In this document: piece after piece, positions 1-6,997 of the stretch
How the letters are laid out: each line of letters opens with the position of its first letter
Position numbering within the stretch: position 1 is the first letter of the stretch
From: Solirubrobacteraceae bacterium
GTDB taxonomy: Bacteria > Actinomycetota > Thermoleophilia > Solirubrobacterales > Solirubrobacteraceae
Direction of reading: 5' to 3'
DNA: 13,742 bases
Assembly (NCBI GenBank): GCA_030447005.1
Contig: JAUJME010000020.1
Coordinates: 1,588-15,329 of the forward strand
Notes under the pieces: generated by a model
The model's input: the letters and a program-made list of their open reading frames with translations, nothing else
Told to the model about the DNA's origin: nothing
The model's database searches: none
Made by a program: the position numbers and the translations under genes

Positions 1-1
1 C

Positions 2-49
2 CGCCTGCTGCGAGCGGCGACGCGCGGGCTGCGCCGGCGCGGCGGCTGA
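2..49 (+). CDS. Possible C-terminal tail of a plus-strand gene entering from the left edge
   Basis: A reading frame open from the left edge ends in TGA at 47-49. It encodes about 15 residues rich in Arg and Leu (RLLRAATRGLRRRGG). It would end 12 bases before the stop of the minus-strand polymerase gene, giving a convergent arrangement like others in this window. The minus strand here shows no ATG or GTG that would start a next operon gene. The fragment is too short to assign a family, and the frame could be open by chance in such GC-rich DNA. Confidence 0.3.
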   Translation, partial: RLLRAATRGLRRRGG

Positions 50-61
50 AGGCCCTGGCTG

Positions 62-1432
62 TTACGCCGCCCGCGGATCGGCCGGGCGCGCGAGCACCGC
101 GAGCGCCCCGAGCAGGATGAAGACGAGCGCGGCCATGACGTTCGAGCGCAGGGTGAAGTCGAAGACGCCCTGCACGCCGACGCCGACGAGCGCGCCGGCG
201 ACCGCGAACCCGGCGCCGCGCGCCGGCTGGCCGCGCCGGCAGGCGCGGGGGATGAGCCGGGCGACCGCGACGAGCAGCCAGACGAGCGCCGCCAGCCCCG
301 GGATCCCCAGCTCCGCGGCGATGGTCAGCGGGATGTTGTGGGCGTGGGCGAAGGTGTCGTTGGAGACGGGCTCGACGATCCCGTAGCGGGGCGCGAACTC
401 CGGGTAGTTCGAGGCGCCGACGCCCGTCCACAGGTGATCGGCGATCATCCTCGGCGTCTCGGAGTAGATCCGCGGGCGCTGATCCGTGCGCGACGAGGAC
501 TGGTAGCGCACCGACTCCACGCGCTGGACCACGACGTTGACCTGGTCGACCTGGCCCAGCGGGCTCGCGGCGAACGGGATGAGCGCGGCCAGCAGCGTCG
601 CGGAGACGATCGCGAAGCGCCGCAGCGGCGCCCAGGCCAGCATCACCAGCATGGCCACGGCCGCGGCGAGCAGCCCCCCGCGCGACAGCGTCAGCGCCAG
701 CCCGGCCAGGATGAGCGCCGCCGCCATGAGGGCCGGCGCGCGGCGGCCGCGGCGGTGGCCGAAGGTGGCGTAGAGCGCGGCGGGGAAGGCGAGGGCCAGG
801 ACGGACGCGAGGATGTTGGGGCTCCCGAACGCGCCGCGCGCGCGCCCGGAGGCCACGCCGCCCGTCGAGGAGAGCTCCTGCTGGCCGGCCGAGGTCACGA
901 GCGCGACGAGGCCGAGGACGGCGCCGACCACGGCCAGCGTCCACAGGACCGTCCGGATCGAGTCGGCGTCGGCCTCCGCGATCAGCAGCCAGGCGACCAG
1001 GACGAACGCGCCCCAGAAGACCATGAACTGCACCACCGCCACGGGCTGCTCGGCCACGGTCAGGCCGGGCAGGGTGGCGAGCAGGAGCGCGGCCAGCGGG
1101 AGCGACAGGGGCGAGGCGGCCCAGGGCAGGTGGCCCTCGACCAGCCGGCGGATCGCCCACACGAAGGCAGTCAGGACGAAGACGACCTCCATGGGCGTCA
1201 CCGCCACCCCGCCGACGGGGACGGCGAGGCCCTCGAGCGGCACCGCCGCGATGGCGAGCATCACCGCCGCCACGGGGCGGGCGTAGGCGAGCGCCACGAC
1301 GGCGAGCAGCGCGATCGCGGCGACCGGGACGACCGGATGCGTCCGGTAGGCCAGCAGCATCGTCAGGGCGCCGACCGGCGCCAGCGCGAGGGCCCAGAGG
1401 GCGGGGGCGAGACGGTGGGCGGCCGCCGTCAC
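62..1432 (-). CDS. O-antigen ligase / Wzy-type polysaccharide polymerase-like membrane protein
   Basis: This 456-residue polytopic membrane protein probably polymerises or ligates lipid-linked polysaccharide repeat units on the outer face of the cytoplasmic membrane. About eleven to twelve hydrophobic segments are visible. Wzy_C/O-antigen-ligase features include RGAFGSPN at about 199-206, LTLSRGG at 247-253, a large external loop at about 290-360, and HAHNIPLTIAAELGIPGL at about 363-380, the typical His-containing motif after that loop. The GTG start at 1432 was chosen because GTGA overlaps the stop of the upstream kinase gene by four bases, a translational-coupling arrangement. The frame stays open far upstream to 4402, but that extension is Arg/Pro/Gly-rich, lies over the kinase and hydrolase genes in another frame, and is not real. 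Whether it acts as polymerase or ligase cannot be decided from sequence; the neighbouring Wzz-like protein favours a Wzy-like role. Confidence 0.85.
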   Translation of the reverse strand: MTAAAHRLAPALWALALAPVGALTMLLAYRTHPVVPVAAIALLAVVALAYARPVAAVMLAIAAVPLEGLAVPVGGVAVTPMEVVFVLTAFVWAIRRLVEGHLPWAASPLSLPLAALLLATLPGLTVAEQPVAVVQFMVFWGAFVLVAWLLIAEADADSIRTVLWTLAVVGAVLGLVALVTSAGQQELSSTGGVASGRARGAFGSPNILASVLALAFPAALYATFGHRRGRRAPALMAAALILAGLALTLSRGGLLAAAVAMLVMLAWAPLRRFAIVSATLLAALIPFAASPLGQVDQVNVVVQRVESVRYQSSSRTDQRPRIYSETPRMIADHLWTGVGASNYPEFAPRYGIVEPVSNDTFAHAHNIPLTIAAELGIPGLAALVWLLVAVARLIPRACRRGQPARGAGFAVAGALVGVGVQGVFDFTLRSNVMAALVFILLGALAVLARPADPRAA

Positions 1433-2976
1433 TGCGTGCCCGCCCGCGCGCGCCGCGGAGTCGCGGGGCTCGGGGGCGGAGCGGAGTGCTCGAGCGGCGA
1501 ATCCTGTGCGTAGCCGTAGCCGTACTGACCCAGCCGGTCCGGGACCCGGTTGAGGACGATGCCGAGCACCCGCGCGTTGGCCTGCTCGAGCTGGTCGCGC
1601 GTCACCTCGAGCGCGTCGCGGTTGGAGCGGTCGAGGTCGATGACCAGGACGACGCCGTCGACGACCTGGCTGACCGACGAGGTGTCGACCCCGGCGGGGA
1701 CGGGCGGGGTGTCGACCACCACGAAGTCGGCGGAGCGCCGGAGCTCCTCGATCACCTGGCGGAAGCGCGGCAGCCCCAGCAGGACGGACGGGTTGGGCGG
1801 GACGGGCCCGGCCGGGAGGACCCGGACGCCCAGGATGTTTGAGTCCGAGAGCATCTCCACCGGCGAGGCGCCCGTGACGAGGACCGTGGTGATCCCCTGG
1901 CGGGTCTGGGCCTCGAGGTAGTTGGCGAGCATCGGCTTGCGCAGGTCGCAGTCGGCCGCGATCACGGCGGCGCCCTGCTGCGCGTAGGCGCGGGCGAGCC
2001 GGGCGGAGACCGTGCTCTTGCCGTCGCCGGGGAGCGAGCTCGTGACCGCGATCACCCGGACCGAGGCGTCGGCCGCCGACAGGCGGAGGTTGACCCGCAG
2101 GAAGTCGAAGGCCTCGTTCATCGCTCGCTGGTCCTTGTCGCTGCGGCCGAGCGGGACACGCGCGAGGATGGGCGCGCCGCCGAGCAGCCGGCTCAGCTCG
2201 TCCTCGTCGCGGACGCGCTTGTCGAACGCGTTGCGGACGAGCGCGGCGCCGGCGCCGATGAGGAGGGCGAGGACGACGGCGAGCGCGAGGTAGAGCTTCG
2301 TCCGCGGCTTGGCCGGGTCGGTGGGCAGCGTGGAGAGGCTCGACACGGAGACGTTCGAGCCCTGCAGGACGCTGCCCTCCTGGGTCGTCCGGAACGCCTG
2401 GCGCAGGGCGGCGAGCTCCGTCTCGACCTGGGCGCGCCGCGCCGCACCGGCCCCCGCGGTCGCCTGCTCGATCCGCTCGAGCTCCGTCGCCAGCTCGCCG
2501 ATCTGGCGGTTGAGGCGGTCGAGCCGCGCGCGCGTCGAGCGGTTGAGGTTCTCCTGCTGGACGTCGACGAACACCTGGGCGTAGGTGTTGGCCAGCTGCT
2601 GCGCCCGGGCCGGCTCCGGATCGAGGGCGGAGATCTCGATGAGCCGGGTGGCCGCCACGACCTCGACGCTGACCGCGCGGTCGAGCTCGTCGGGCGTGGT
2701 CCCCGGGAGGCGCGGGTCCTCCGCCACCCGGCGCTGGAGCTGCGCCGTCTTGAGGAGCCTCGCGTAGGTCTGGGCGAGGATGTCGTCGAGCTGCACGGCG
2801 TCGGCGCCCGCCTGCACGGAGCGGTTCTCGCCGACGAAGAGCGTCGCGACGCCGCGGTACTCCTTCGTCAGGGAGAGCGTCATCGCCGCCGCGGCTCCGA
2901 GCACCGCCAGCGTGACGAGGAGGAAGACCGCCCGCTGACGGTGGAAGAAGACGTCGAAGAGTTGCGGCAGGCTCAT
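1429..2976 (-). CDS. Wzz-type chain-length regulator fused to a bacterial tyrosine kinase (BY-kinase)
   Basis: A 515-residue membrane protein that should control polysaccharide chain length and autophosphorylate on tyrosine. The Wzz part has TM1 at about 17-36, an extracytoplasmic domain with a coiled-coil-like stretch at about 145-200, a Pro-containing motif (LPTDPAKP) before TM2, and TM2 at about 228-247. The cytoplasmic kinase has Walker A SSLPGDGKST (313-322, Lys320), Walker A' VIAADCDLRKP (338-348, Asp342/Asp344), GPVPPNPSVLL (390-400) and Walker B FVVVDTPP (418-425, Asp422). The C-terminus carries a short tyrosine cluster, YGYGY (485-489), the likely autophosphorylation site. Wzz and kinase are fused, as in proteobacterial Wzc, rather than split as in many Firmicutes. 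ATG at 2976 is preferred; an in-frame ATG at 3000 would add eight residues, and neither has a good Shine-Dalgarno. The 3' end overlaps the polymerase start. The likely counter-acting phosphatase is the CpsB-like gene at 6998-7801. Confidence 0.92.
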   Translation of the reverse strand: MSLPQLFDVFFHRQRAVFLLVTLAVLGAAAAMTLSLTKEYRGVATLFVGENRSVQAGADAVQLDDILAQTYARLLKTAQLQRRVAEDPRLPGTTPDELDRAVSVEVVAATRLIEISALDPEPARAQQLANTYAQVFVDVQQENLNRSTRARLDRLNRQIGELATELERIEQATAGAGAARRAQVETELAALRQAFRTTQEGSVLQGSNVSVSSLSTLPTDPAKPRTKLYLALAVVLALLIGAGAALVRNAFDKRVRDEDELSRLLGGAPILARVPLGRSDKDQRAMNEAFDFLRVNLRLSAADASVRVIAVTSSLPGDGKSTVSARLARAYAQQGAAVIAADCDLRKPMLANYLEAQTRQGITTVLVTGASPVEMLSDSNILGVRVLPAGPVPPNPSVLLGLPRFRQVIEELRRSADFVVVDTPPVPAGVDTSSVSQVVDGVVLVIDLDRSNRDALEVTRDQLEQANARVLGIVLNRVPDRLGQYGYGYAQDSPLEHSAPPPSPATPRRARAGTQ

Positions 2977-3048
2977 CGTGACGCGGCAGTATCGCAGCAA
3001 GCACGGCGGGCGGACGCAGGCCGTGCGGCGGTCGTCGGGCCCGCCATC

Positions 3049-4530
3049 TCAGCGCACTCTGAGCCGCACGCGGGACCGGCCGGTCCCGGCGGCGACCGCC
3101 ACTTCGTAGCGGCCGCGCCGGAGGCGGGCGACCGGGAAGGAGTGCGAGAAGCGGCCGTCCGCGGAGACGGCGGCCCGGGCGTCGATGGCGAGCCGCCCGC
3201 CCGCGGCGCGCGCGGCGACGCGGCGCACCTCGAGCGTCACGCGCCGGGCGCCGGGCGCGTTGCCCTGGATGCGGACCCGGGCGCCCGGGCGGCGGGCGAT
3301 CACCAGCGCCGCGGCGGCGGCGCCGGGCGCCGAGGCGACCGACGACCGGCTGCCCTTGCCCAGGCTCAGCTCGAAGGCGGGCGCAGCCGGCCGGCTGACC
3401 GAGGCGGCCTGGCGCGGGCCCTCCCAGTGCAGGCCGGCGGCCGCCTCGCGGAACGCCGCCAGCGCGGGCTTGGGCGTGCCGTCGTTCTCCACGAGCCCGA
3501 AGTGGTCGTTGCGGTCCGTCGAGTCGACGCCGCGGTCCTTGAGGTTGTAGTAGATGGCGACGGGGACGTACTTCCAGGTCTGGGCGTGTGCGAGCGCCTC
3601 GCGGATGAAGCGCGCCTGGTCGCGCTCGGCGACGCCGTTGCGCCATGGCTCGTCGTTGCGGACCTTCGTCGTGCTCCAGCCGAACTCCGTGAGCCACAGC
3701 GGCTTGTCGTCGCCATGGCGGAGCATGACCTCGCGGACCTTCGGGACGCCGTCGGCGAAGGAGACCTTGGTGTAGCCGCCGTTGGCGCTCAGCGGGGACT
3801 TGTCCTCGCTGTAGGGATGGATCGAGAACGCGTCGAAGTGGCCCTTGAGACCCGCGTCGTAGAGCGCCTCCGTCCAGGCGTGGTCGGCGTGCATGAGGGA
3901 GCCGGCCACGATCGGGACGCGGGCGTCGGCGACCTTCGCGGCCCGGTAGGCGGCCTTGACCAGGGCGGCGTAGTCGGCCACCGGCTTCGGCGACTTGAAG
4001 AAGTCCTCGCTGTTGGGCTCGTTCCACAGCTCCCAGCCGGCGACCCGGGTCCCGTAGCGGCCCACGAGGAAGGCGAGCGCGTCCGCGTAGTCCTCGGGGT
4101 TGGCCGGCGCGTAGTCCTCGACCCCGCGCTCGCCCCAGTCGCCCGAGCAGCCCTGCTTGAGCTCGGCGGGAGCGGTGGACGCCCAGCAGGGCGTCGTGGT
4201 CAGCGTCAGCAGGAGCTTGATCCCGCGCGCCTCCGCCTTGGCGACGACCTTGTCGAGGCGGTCGAGGTGGTAGCCGTTCCACTTGCCGTTCCCGCTCTCC
4301 TCGAGCGCCGACCAGCCCACGTCGACGCGGGCGATGGTCGCGTTGGCCGCCCCGGCGGCGTCGAGCTGGCGATCCATCTCCGCCGAGTCGACGTTGCTCC
4401 ACAGCAGGTGCAGCTGGACGCCCGCGGAGGCGGCCTGGGCGGGCGGGGGCCCGCCGAAGACGAGGAGCGCGACGACGGAGAGCAGGGTCAAGGCGGGGGC
4501 GGGGTGCCGCGGGCGGCGTAGCGGGAACAA
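3049..4530 (-). CDS. Secreted clan GH-A glycoside hydrolase, PslG/GH39-like
   Basis: A 493-residue exported glycosidase, probably acting on the exopolysaccharide made by this locus. An N-terminal signal peptide has a basic n-region (RRPR) and hydrophobic core at about 12-26, with a likely cleavage site near PAQAA (30-34). The TIM-barrel domain (about 36-350) shows both clan GH-A catalytic motifs: WELWNEPN with acid/base Glu171, and WLTEFGWS with nucleophile Glu282; SIHPY (236-240) is also typical. The C-terminal part (about 385-493) looks like a beta-sandwich accessory domain. PslG of the Pseudomonas Psl operon is the best known analogue (established knowledge); GH5 or another GH-A family cannot be excluded. 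The start is TTG at 4530, supported by CGGAG (4538-4542) seven bases upstream. A c-di-GMP-I riboswitch lies directly in its leader. It is followed after 72 bases by the kinase gene on the same strand. Confidence 0.87.
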   Translation of the reverse strand: MFPLRRPRHPAPALTLLSVVALLVFGGPPPAQAASAGVQLHLLWSNVDSAEMDRQLDAAGAANATIARVDVGWSALEESGNGKWNGYHLDRLDKVVAKAEARGIKLLLTLTTTPCWASTAPAELKQGCSGDWGERGVEDYAPANPEDYADALAFLVGRYGTRVAGWELWNEPNSEDFFKSPKPVADYAALVKAAYRAAKVADARVPIVAGSLMHADHAWTEALYDAGLKGHFDAFSIHPYSEDKSPLSANGGYTKVSFADGVPKVREVMLRHGDDKPLWLTEFGWSTTKVRNDEPWRNGVAERDQARFIREALAHAQTWKYVPVAIYYNLKDRGVDSTDRNDHFGLVENDGTPKPALAAFREAAAGLHWEGPRQAASVSRPAAPAFELSLGKGSRSSVASAPGAAAAALVIARRPGARVRIQGNAPGARRVTLEVRRVAARAAGGRLAIDARAAVSADGRFSHSFPVARLRRGRYEVAVAAGTGRSRVRLRVR

Positions 4531-4537
4531 CGGGGGG

Positions 4538-4542
4538 CTCCG
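4538..4542 (-). promoter_or_regulatory. Ribosome binding site deciding the TTG start of the glycoside hydrolase
   Basis: On the minus strand, CGGAG sits seven bases before the TTG at 4530. No ATG or GTG with a better-placed purine-rich site occurs before the signal-peptide core, so this motif selects the TTG start. The six C residues between the site and the start (4532-4537) could pair with the GGGG on the 3' side of the riboswitch P1 helix (4559-4562). Confidence 0.5.
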
Positions 4543-4555
4543 TGTCTGTCGTGAG

Positions 4556-4651
4556 TCACCCCGCGCTCCTTCGGCGGCCCGGCCGGCCCGCTGGGGGCCC
4601 CGTGGCTCTGCGTCCCCGCCTCGCAGCGGGTTTGCCCTTGTCGGGAGGTGA
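4556..4651 (-). ncRNA. Cyclic-di-GMP-I (GEMM-I) riboswitch
   Basis: Read on the minus strand, this 96-base element has the GEMM-I core. P1 is formed by TCACC (5' side, 4651-4647) and GGTGA (3' side, 4560-4556). The invariant AGGGCAAACC block follows (4638-4629), then a hairpin closed by a GCGA tetraloop (GNRA type, as in the consensus), then GGGACGCAGAGCC (4616-4604). A second hairpin follows, ending in a CCGGGCCGCCGAAGG-like block that matches the usual P3 receptor side. The base aligned with ligand-contacting G20 of the Vc2 riboswitch is G, so c-di-GMP rather than cGAMP is expected. It begins 48 bases after the glycosyltransferase stop and ends 25 bases before the hydrolase TTG. No U-tract terminator is visible, so control at translation or by Rho is more likely than intrinsic termination. 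This is a by-eye alignment; a covariance-model score would settle it. Confidence 0.9.
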
Positions 4652-4699
4652 TGTCGGTTGAGGCGTGCATTCCCGTGATCGGCGCTCGGGGGGCCACCT

Positions 4700-5758
4700 T
4701 TAGGCGCCGGCCAGCGACGCGTAGAGGTCCATCCAGGCGTCGGTCATCGTCCGCCGTCCGAAGCCGGCGCGGATGCGCCGCTGGCGTTCGAGGAGCTCCG
4801 CTCGGTAGCCCTCGTCGAGGACGACGCGCCGCAGCATCGCGACCGCGTCGTCCTCCGTCGCGCAGACCTGCTCGTCGCCCAGGATCGCGCGGTTGGCCGG
4901 GATGTCGGAGGCCACGACCACCACGTCGTAGGCGAGCGCCTCGAGGATGGAGAGCGCGGCGCCGTCCCAGCCCGACCAGTGCACGCAGGCGACGGCGCGG
5001 CCGAGCATGTCCATCGCCTCGTCGCGCGGCAGCCAGCCCGTGATGGGGATGCCGGAGGGGCGCACGAGCTCGGCCTCGGGGCCCGGGGCGGCACCGATCC
5101 AGGTCACGGGCGCGACCTCGCGGACCCCCTCGAGGATCTTCACCGTCTCCACGGGGCGCCGCTGGGCGGTCACCCGCCCGAAGGCGACGACGCCGAGGTC
5201 GCGCTCGGCCTTGGGCTCGGGGAGGTTCTCCTCGTCGAGCTCGGGGATGCCGTTGCGGATCGTGGTCACGCGCGGCGCGCGGACCACGGTGCGGGCCACG
5301 GCGGCCTCGGGCTCGGAGACCGCGGCGACCAGCGCGCAGCGCCGCGCCACCCACCACTCGGCGGCGACGTAGGCCGACCGGCGGGCACGCGAGTCCGCCG
5401 AGCGCTCGAAGGCGTAGCCGTGGGGCGTGTAGACGACGGGCGGCCGCCGGGCGAGGGCGAAGCTCCCGACGAGCCCGGCGAAGGAGGAGTGCAGGTGGAT
5501 GACGTCCGGGCGGGTCTCCGCCACGAGCGCGCGCAGGCGGCGCGCCGCGGGCAGCTGCTGCTGGGCCGACCGCCGCTGCCAGAGGACCTCGACGCGCACG
5601 GACGGCGAGAAGATGGACCCGAGGTCGGGCGGGGTCTCCGGGCGCACGCCCACGCCGACGGTGACCTCGTGGCCGTGCTCGACGCCCGCCTCGACGAGCA
5701 TCTCGACGATGCCGAGCAGGCCCCCGCCGAAGCCCTCGGCGACGTGCAGGACGCGCAC
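4700..5758 (-). CDS. GT4-family (GT-B fold) glycosyltransferase
   Basis: A 352-residue cytoplasmic or membrane-associated glycosyltransferase, probably adding a sugar from a nucleotide-sugar donor to the lipid-linked EPS repeat unit. The N-terminal half has the glycine-rich acceptor-side motif (HVAEGFGGG, 5-13), HLHSSFAGL (88-96) and YTPHGYAFE (110-118). The C-terminal donor-binding half has IRNGIP (167-172), VAFGRVTAQRRP (191-202) and ALSILEALA (268-276). The usual E-x7-E pair appears as Asp265-x7-Glu273, so the first Glu is conservatively replaced. The GTG start at 5758 begins the first conserved strand (VRVLHVAEG). The frame is open further upstream, but there it is antisense to the epimerase gene and has no family features. 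This is the first gene of the minus-strand EPS group. Donor and acceptor sugars are unknown. Confidence 0.88.
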   Translation of the reverse strand: MRVLHVAEGFGGGLLGIVEMLVEAGVEHGHEVTVGVGVRPETPPDLGSIFSPSVRVEVLWQRRSAQQQLPAARRLRALVAETRPDVIHLHSSFAGLVGSFALARRPPVVYTPHGYAFERSADSRARRSAYVAAEWWVARRCALVAAVSEPEAAVARTVVRAPRVTTIRNGIPELDEENLPEPKAERDLGVVAFGRVTAQRRPVETVKILEGVREVAPVTWIGAAPGPEAELVRPSGIPITGWLPRDEAMDMLGRAVACVHWSGWDGAALSILEALAYDVVVVASDIPANRAILGDEQVCATEDDAVAMLRRVVLDEGYRAELLERQRRIRAGFGRRTMTDAWMDLYASLAGA

Positions 5759-5832
5759 GTCAGCCGCCGCCCTGCGAGCCCGCGCGGCGTCCCCTCGCGT
5801 GAGCGGTCGGCGGTCGCCCCGGCACCCGCGGC

Positions 5833-5838
5833 AAGGTA
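5833..5838 (-). promoter_or_regulatory. Candidate -10 element for the glycosyltransferase/EPS operon
   Basis: On the minus strand this is TACCTT, matching TAnnnT. It would give a leader of about 65-70 bases before the GTG at 5758. The inverted repeat at 5851-5873 covers its expected -35 position. No clear -35 hexamer is visible, so support is modest. Confidence 0.35.
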
Positions 5839-5850
5839 GCAGCGGCCCTC

Positions 5851-5873
5851 CGGGCCGGAGCGCGGCCGGCCCG
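5851..5873. repeat. Perfect 8-bp inverted repeat between divergent EPS promoters (candidate operator)
   Basis: CGGGCCGG (5851-5858) and CCGGCCCG (5866-5873) are exact reverse complements separated by seven bases. The repeat lies in the 154-base divergent spacer between the glycosyltransferase and epimerase genes. It sits between a minus-strand TACCTT and a plus-strand TACCCT, overlapping where both -35 regions should fall. A regulator operator is one reading; chance in GC-rich DNA or an RNA hairpin is another. Confidence 0.4.
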
Positions 5874-5877
5874 CTGT

Positions 5878-5883
5878 TACCCT
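5878..5883 (+). promoter_or_regulatory. Candidate -10 element for the epimerase gene
   Basis: TACCCT matches TAnnnT and lies 29 bases before the ATG at 5913, allowing a leader of about 20 bases. It begins four bases after the inverted repeat, so a protein bound there would block polymerase. There is no recognisable -35 hexamer. Confidence 0.35.
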
Positions 5884-5912
5884 TCCGCCCCCGCCGGCGA
5901 AAGCCCCGTGTC

Positions 5913-6899
5913 ATGACCGCTCTCGTCCCGCGACCCATCAGCGCGTCCGCCGTCGTCTTCGGCGGCAGCGGCTTCATCGGCCGCCATCTCGCCGCCGCCC
6001 TCCTCGCCCGCGGCATCGCGCCCGTCCTGCTGGCCGACGTCGCCGCCCCGCAGGGCGAGCTGCGGCCGGGAGAGGCCTTCCGCTGGTGCGACGTGCGCCG
6101 GCCGATCGAGCTCTCCGAGGTCGGGCCGTCGCCCCTGGTCTTCAACCTGGCGGCCGTCCATCGCACGCCGGGCCACCCCGACGCCGAGTACCACGAGACG
6201 AACGAGGCCGGCGGCCGCAACGTAGTCGCCTTCTGCGAGGCCCACGGCGTCGAGCGGCTGTGGTTCACGAGCTCGATCGCCGTCTACGGCGCCTCCGACG
6301 AGTCCAAGACGGAGGCGACCGAGCCCGCGCCCACGACGGCGTACGGCCGGTCGAAGCTCGCCGCCGAGGCCATCCACGCCGGGTGGGCGGACGCGGCGCC
6401 GGGCCGGAGGCTCGTCGTCGTGCGCCCGGGGACCGTCTTCGGACCGGGGGAGGGCGGGAACTTCACCCGGCTGGCGCGCGCGCTCGAGCGCCGCCGCTTC
6501 CTCTATCCCGGGCGCCGGGACACCCGCAAGGCGTGCGGCTACGTCGACGACCTGGTGGCGAGCCTCTTCTTCATGGCCGAGCGGGCGGATCCCGTCGCGC
6601 TCTACAACTTCTCCTACGCGCCGCCCCCCACGATCGAGGAGGTCTGCGGGGCCTTCGCGCGGGCCGGCGGCCTCCCGTCGCCCGTCGGCACCCTTCCGCT
6701 GGGCGTGATCCTCCCCCTCGCGGGAGTGCTCGCCCGGGCCGGGCTGCGCACCTTCGATCCGCAGCGCGTCCGCAAGCTGGTCGTGTCGACGAACATCGTC
6801 GCGACGGAGCTCGCCGAGGCCGGCTACCCGTGGCAGACCGACCTCGAGTCCGCGATCGCCCGCTGGCGTGCCGCCGAGCCCGTGGGCCGGTTCGTCTAG
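5913..6899 (+). CDS. NAD(P)-dependent sugar epimerase/dehydratase (extended SDR)
   Basis: A 328-residue extended short-chain dehydrogenase/reductase likely to modify a nucleotide-sugar or a related substrate. The Rossmann nucleotide-binding motif is GGSGFIG (17-23). NLAAVHR (78-84) follows the usual strand, TSSIAVYG (119-126) carries the catalytic Ser/Thr, and the active-site pair is Tyr144-x3-Lys148 in AYGRSK. VRPGTVFGPG and the later GYVDDLV segment are typical of NAD-dependent epimerases. ATG at 5913 was chosen because the motif-bearing frame begins there after a non-coding divergent spacer. A longer open frame exists from 5499 but overlaps the glycosyltransferase antisense. There is no obvious Shine-Dalgarno. 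Its position beside the EPS genes suggests precursor supply, but some family members act on steroid-like or other substrates, so exact chemistry is unassigned. Confidence 0.88.
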   Translation: MTALVPRPISASAVVFGGSGFIGRHLAAALLARGIAPVLLADVAAPQGELRPGEAFRWCDVRRPIELSEVGPSPLVFNLAAVHRTPGHPDAEYHETNEAGGRNVVAFCEAHGVERLWFTSSIAVYGASDESKTEATEPAPTTAYGRSKLAAEAIHAGWADAAPGRRLVVVRPGTVFGPGEGGNFTRLARALERRRFLYPGRRDTRKACGYVDDLVASLFFMAERADPVALYNFSYAPPPTIEEVCGAFARAGGLPSPVGTLPLGVILPLAGVLARAGLRTFDPQRVRKLVVSTNIVATELAEAGYPWQTDLESAIARWRAAEPVGRFV

Positions 6900-6903
6900 G
6901 CCC

Positions 6904-6990
6904 GTGGCCCCCTTCTGGACCTACACCCTGATCGCGATCGTGGTGATGGTGCTGGCCGGCGCGGTGATCGCCCTGACCAAGCTCATCTAG
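6904..6990 (+). CDS. Unannotated 28-residue single-pass membrane microprotein
   Basis: A short frame from GTG 6904 to TAG 6988-6990 encodes 28 residues. They begin VAPFWTYTL, continue with an almost purely hydrophobic stretch (about residues 8-24, IAIVVMVLAGAVIAL), and end in TKLI. This is a single transmembrane helix with a short tail carrying one Lys. It starts four bases after the epimerase stop and ends seven bases before the stop of the convergent phosphatase gene, so it fills the only gap. Spacing suggests translational coupling to the epimerase. I recognise no family. Small helices of this kind often bind and modulate larger membrane proteins, but a partner here is inference. A chance frame is possible, although the hydrophobic pattern is unlike the Arg/Pro/Ala-rich noise frames elsewhere. 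Confidence 0.6.
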   Translation: MAPFWTYTLIAIVVMVLAGAVIALTKLI

Positions 6991-6997
6991 GCGACCG

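Noticed and set aside
338..1513. 391-residue plus-strand open frame
   Set aside because: It is antisense to the polymerase and kinase genes. Its His/Gln/Arg/Gly-rich composition is typical of shadow frames in high-GC DNA.
1433..4402. Upstream two-thirds of a 1446-residue minus-strand open frame
   Set aside because: It is Arg/Gly/Pro-rich with no domain features and lies over the hydrolase and kinase genes in another frame. Only the part from GTG 1432 downstream is real.
2941..4521. 526-residue plus-strand open frame
   Set aside because: It is antisense to the glycoside hydrolase, which carries clear catalytic motifs; the plus frame has none.
5759..6268. N-terminal extension of the glycosyltransferase frame
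   Set aside because: It runs antisense through the epimerase gene, and family homology begins only at GTG 5758.
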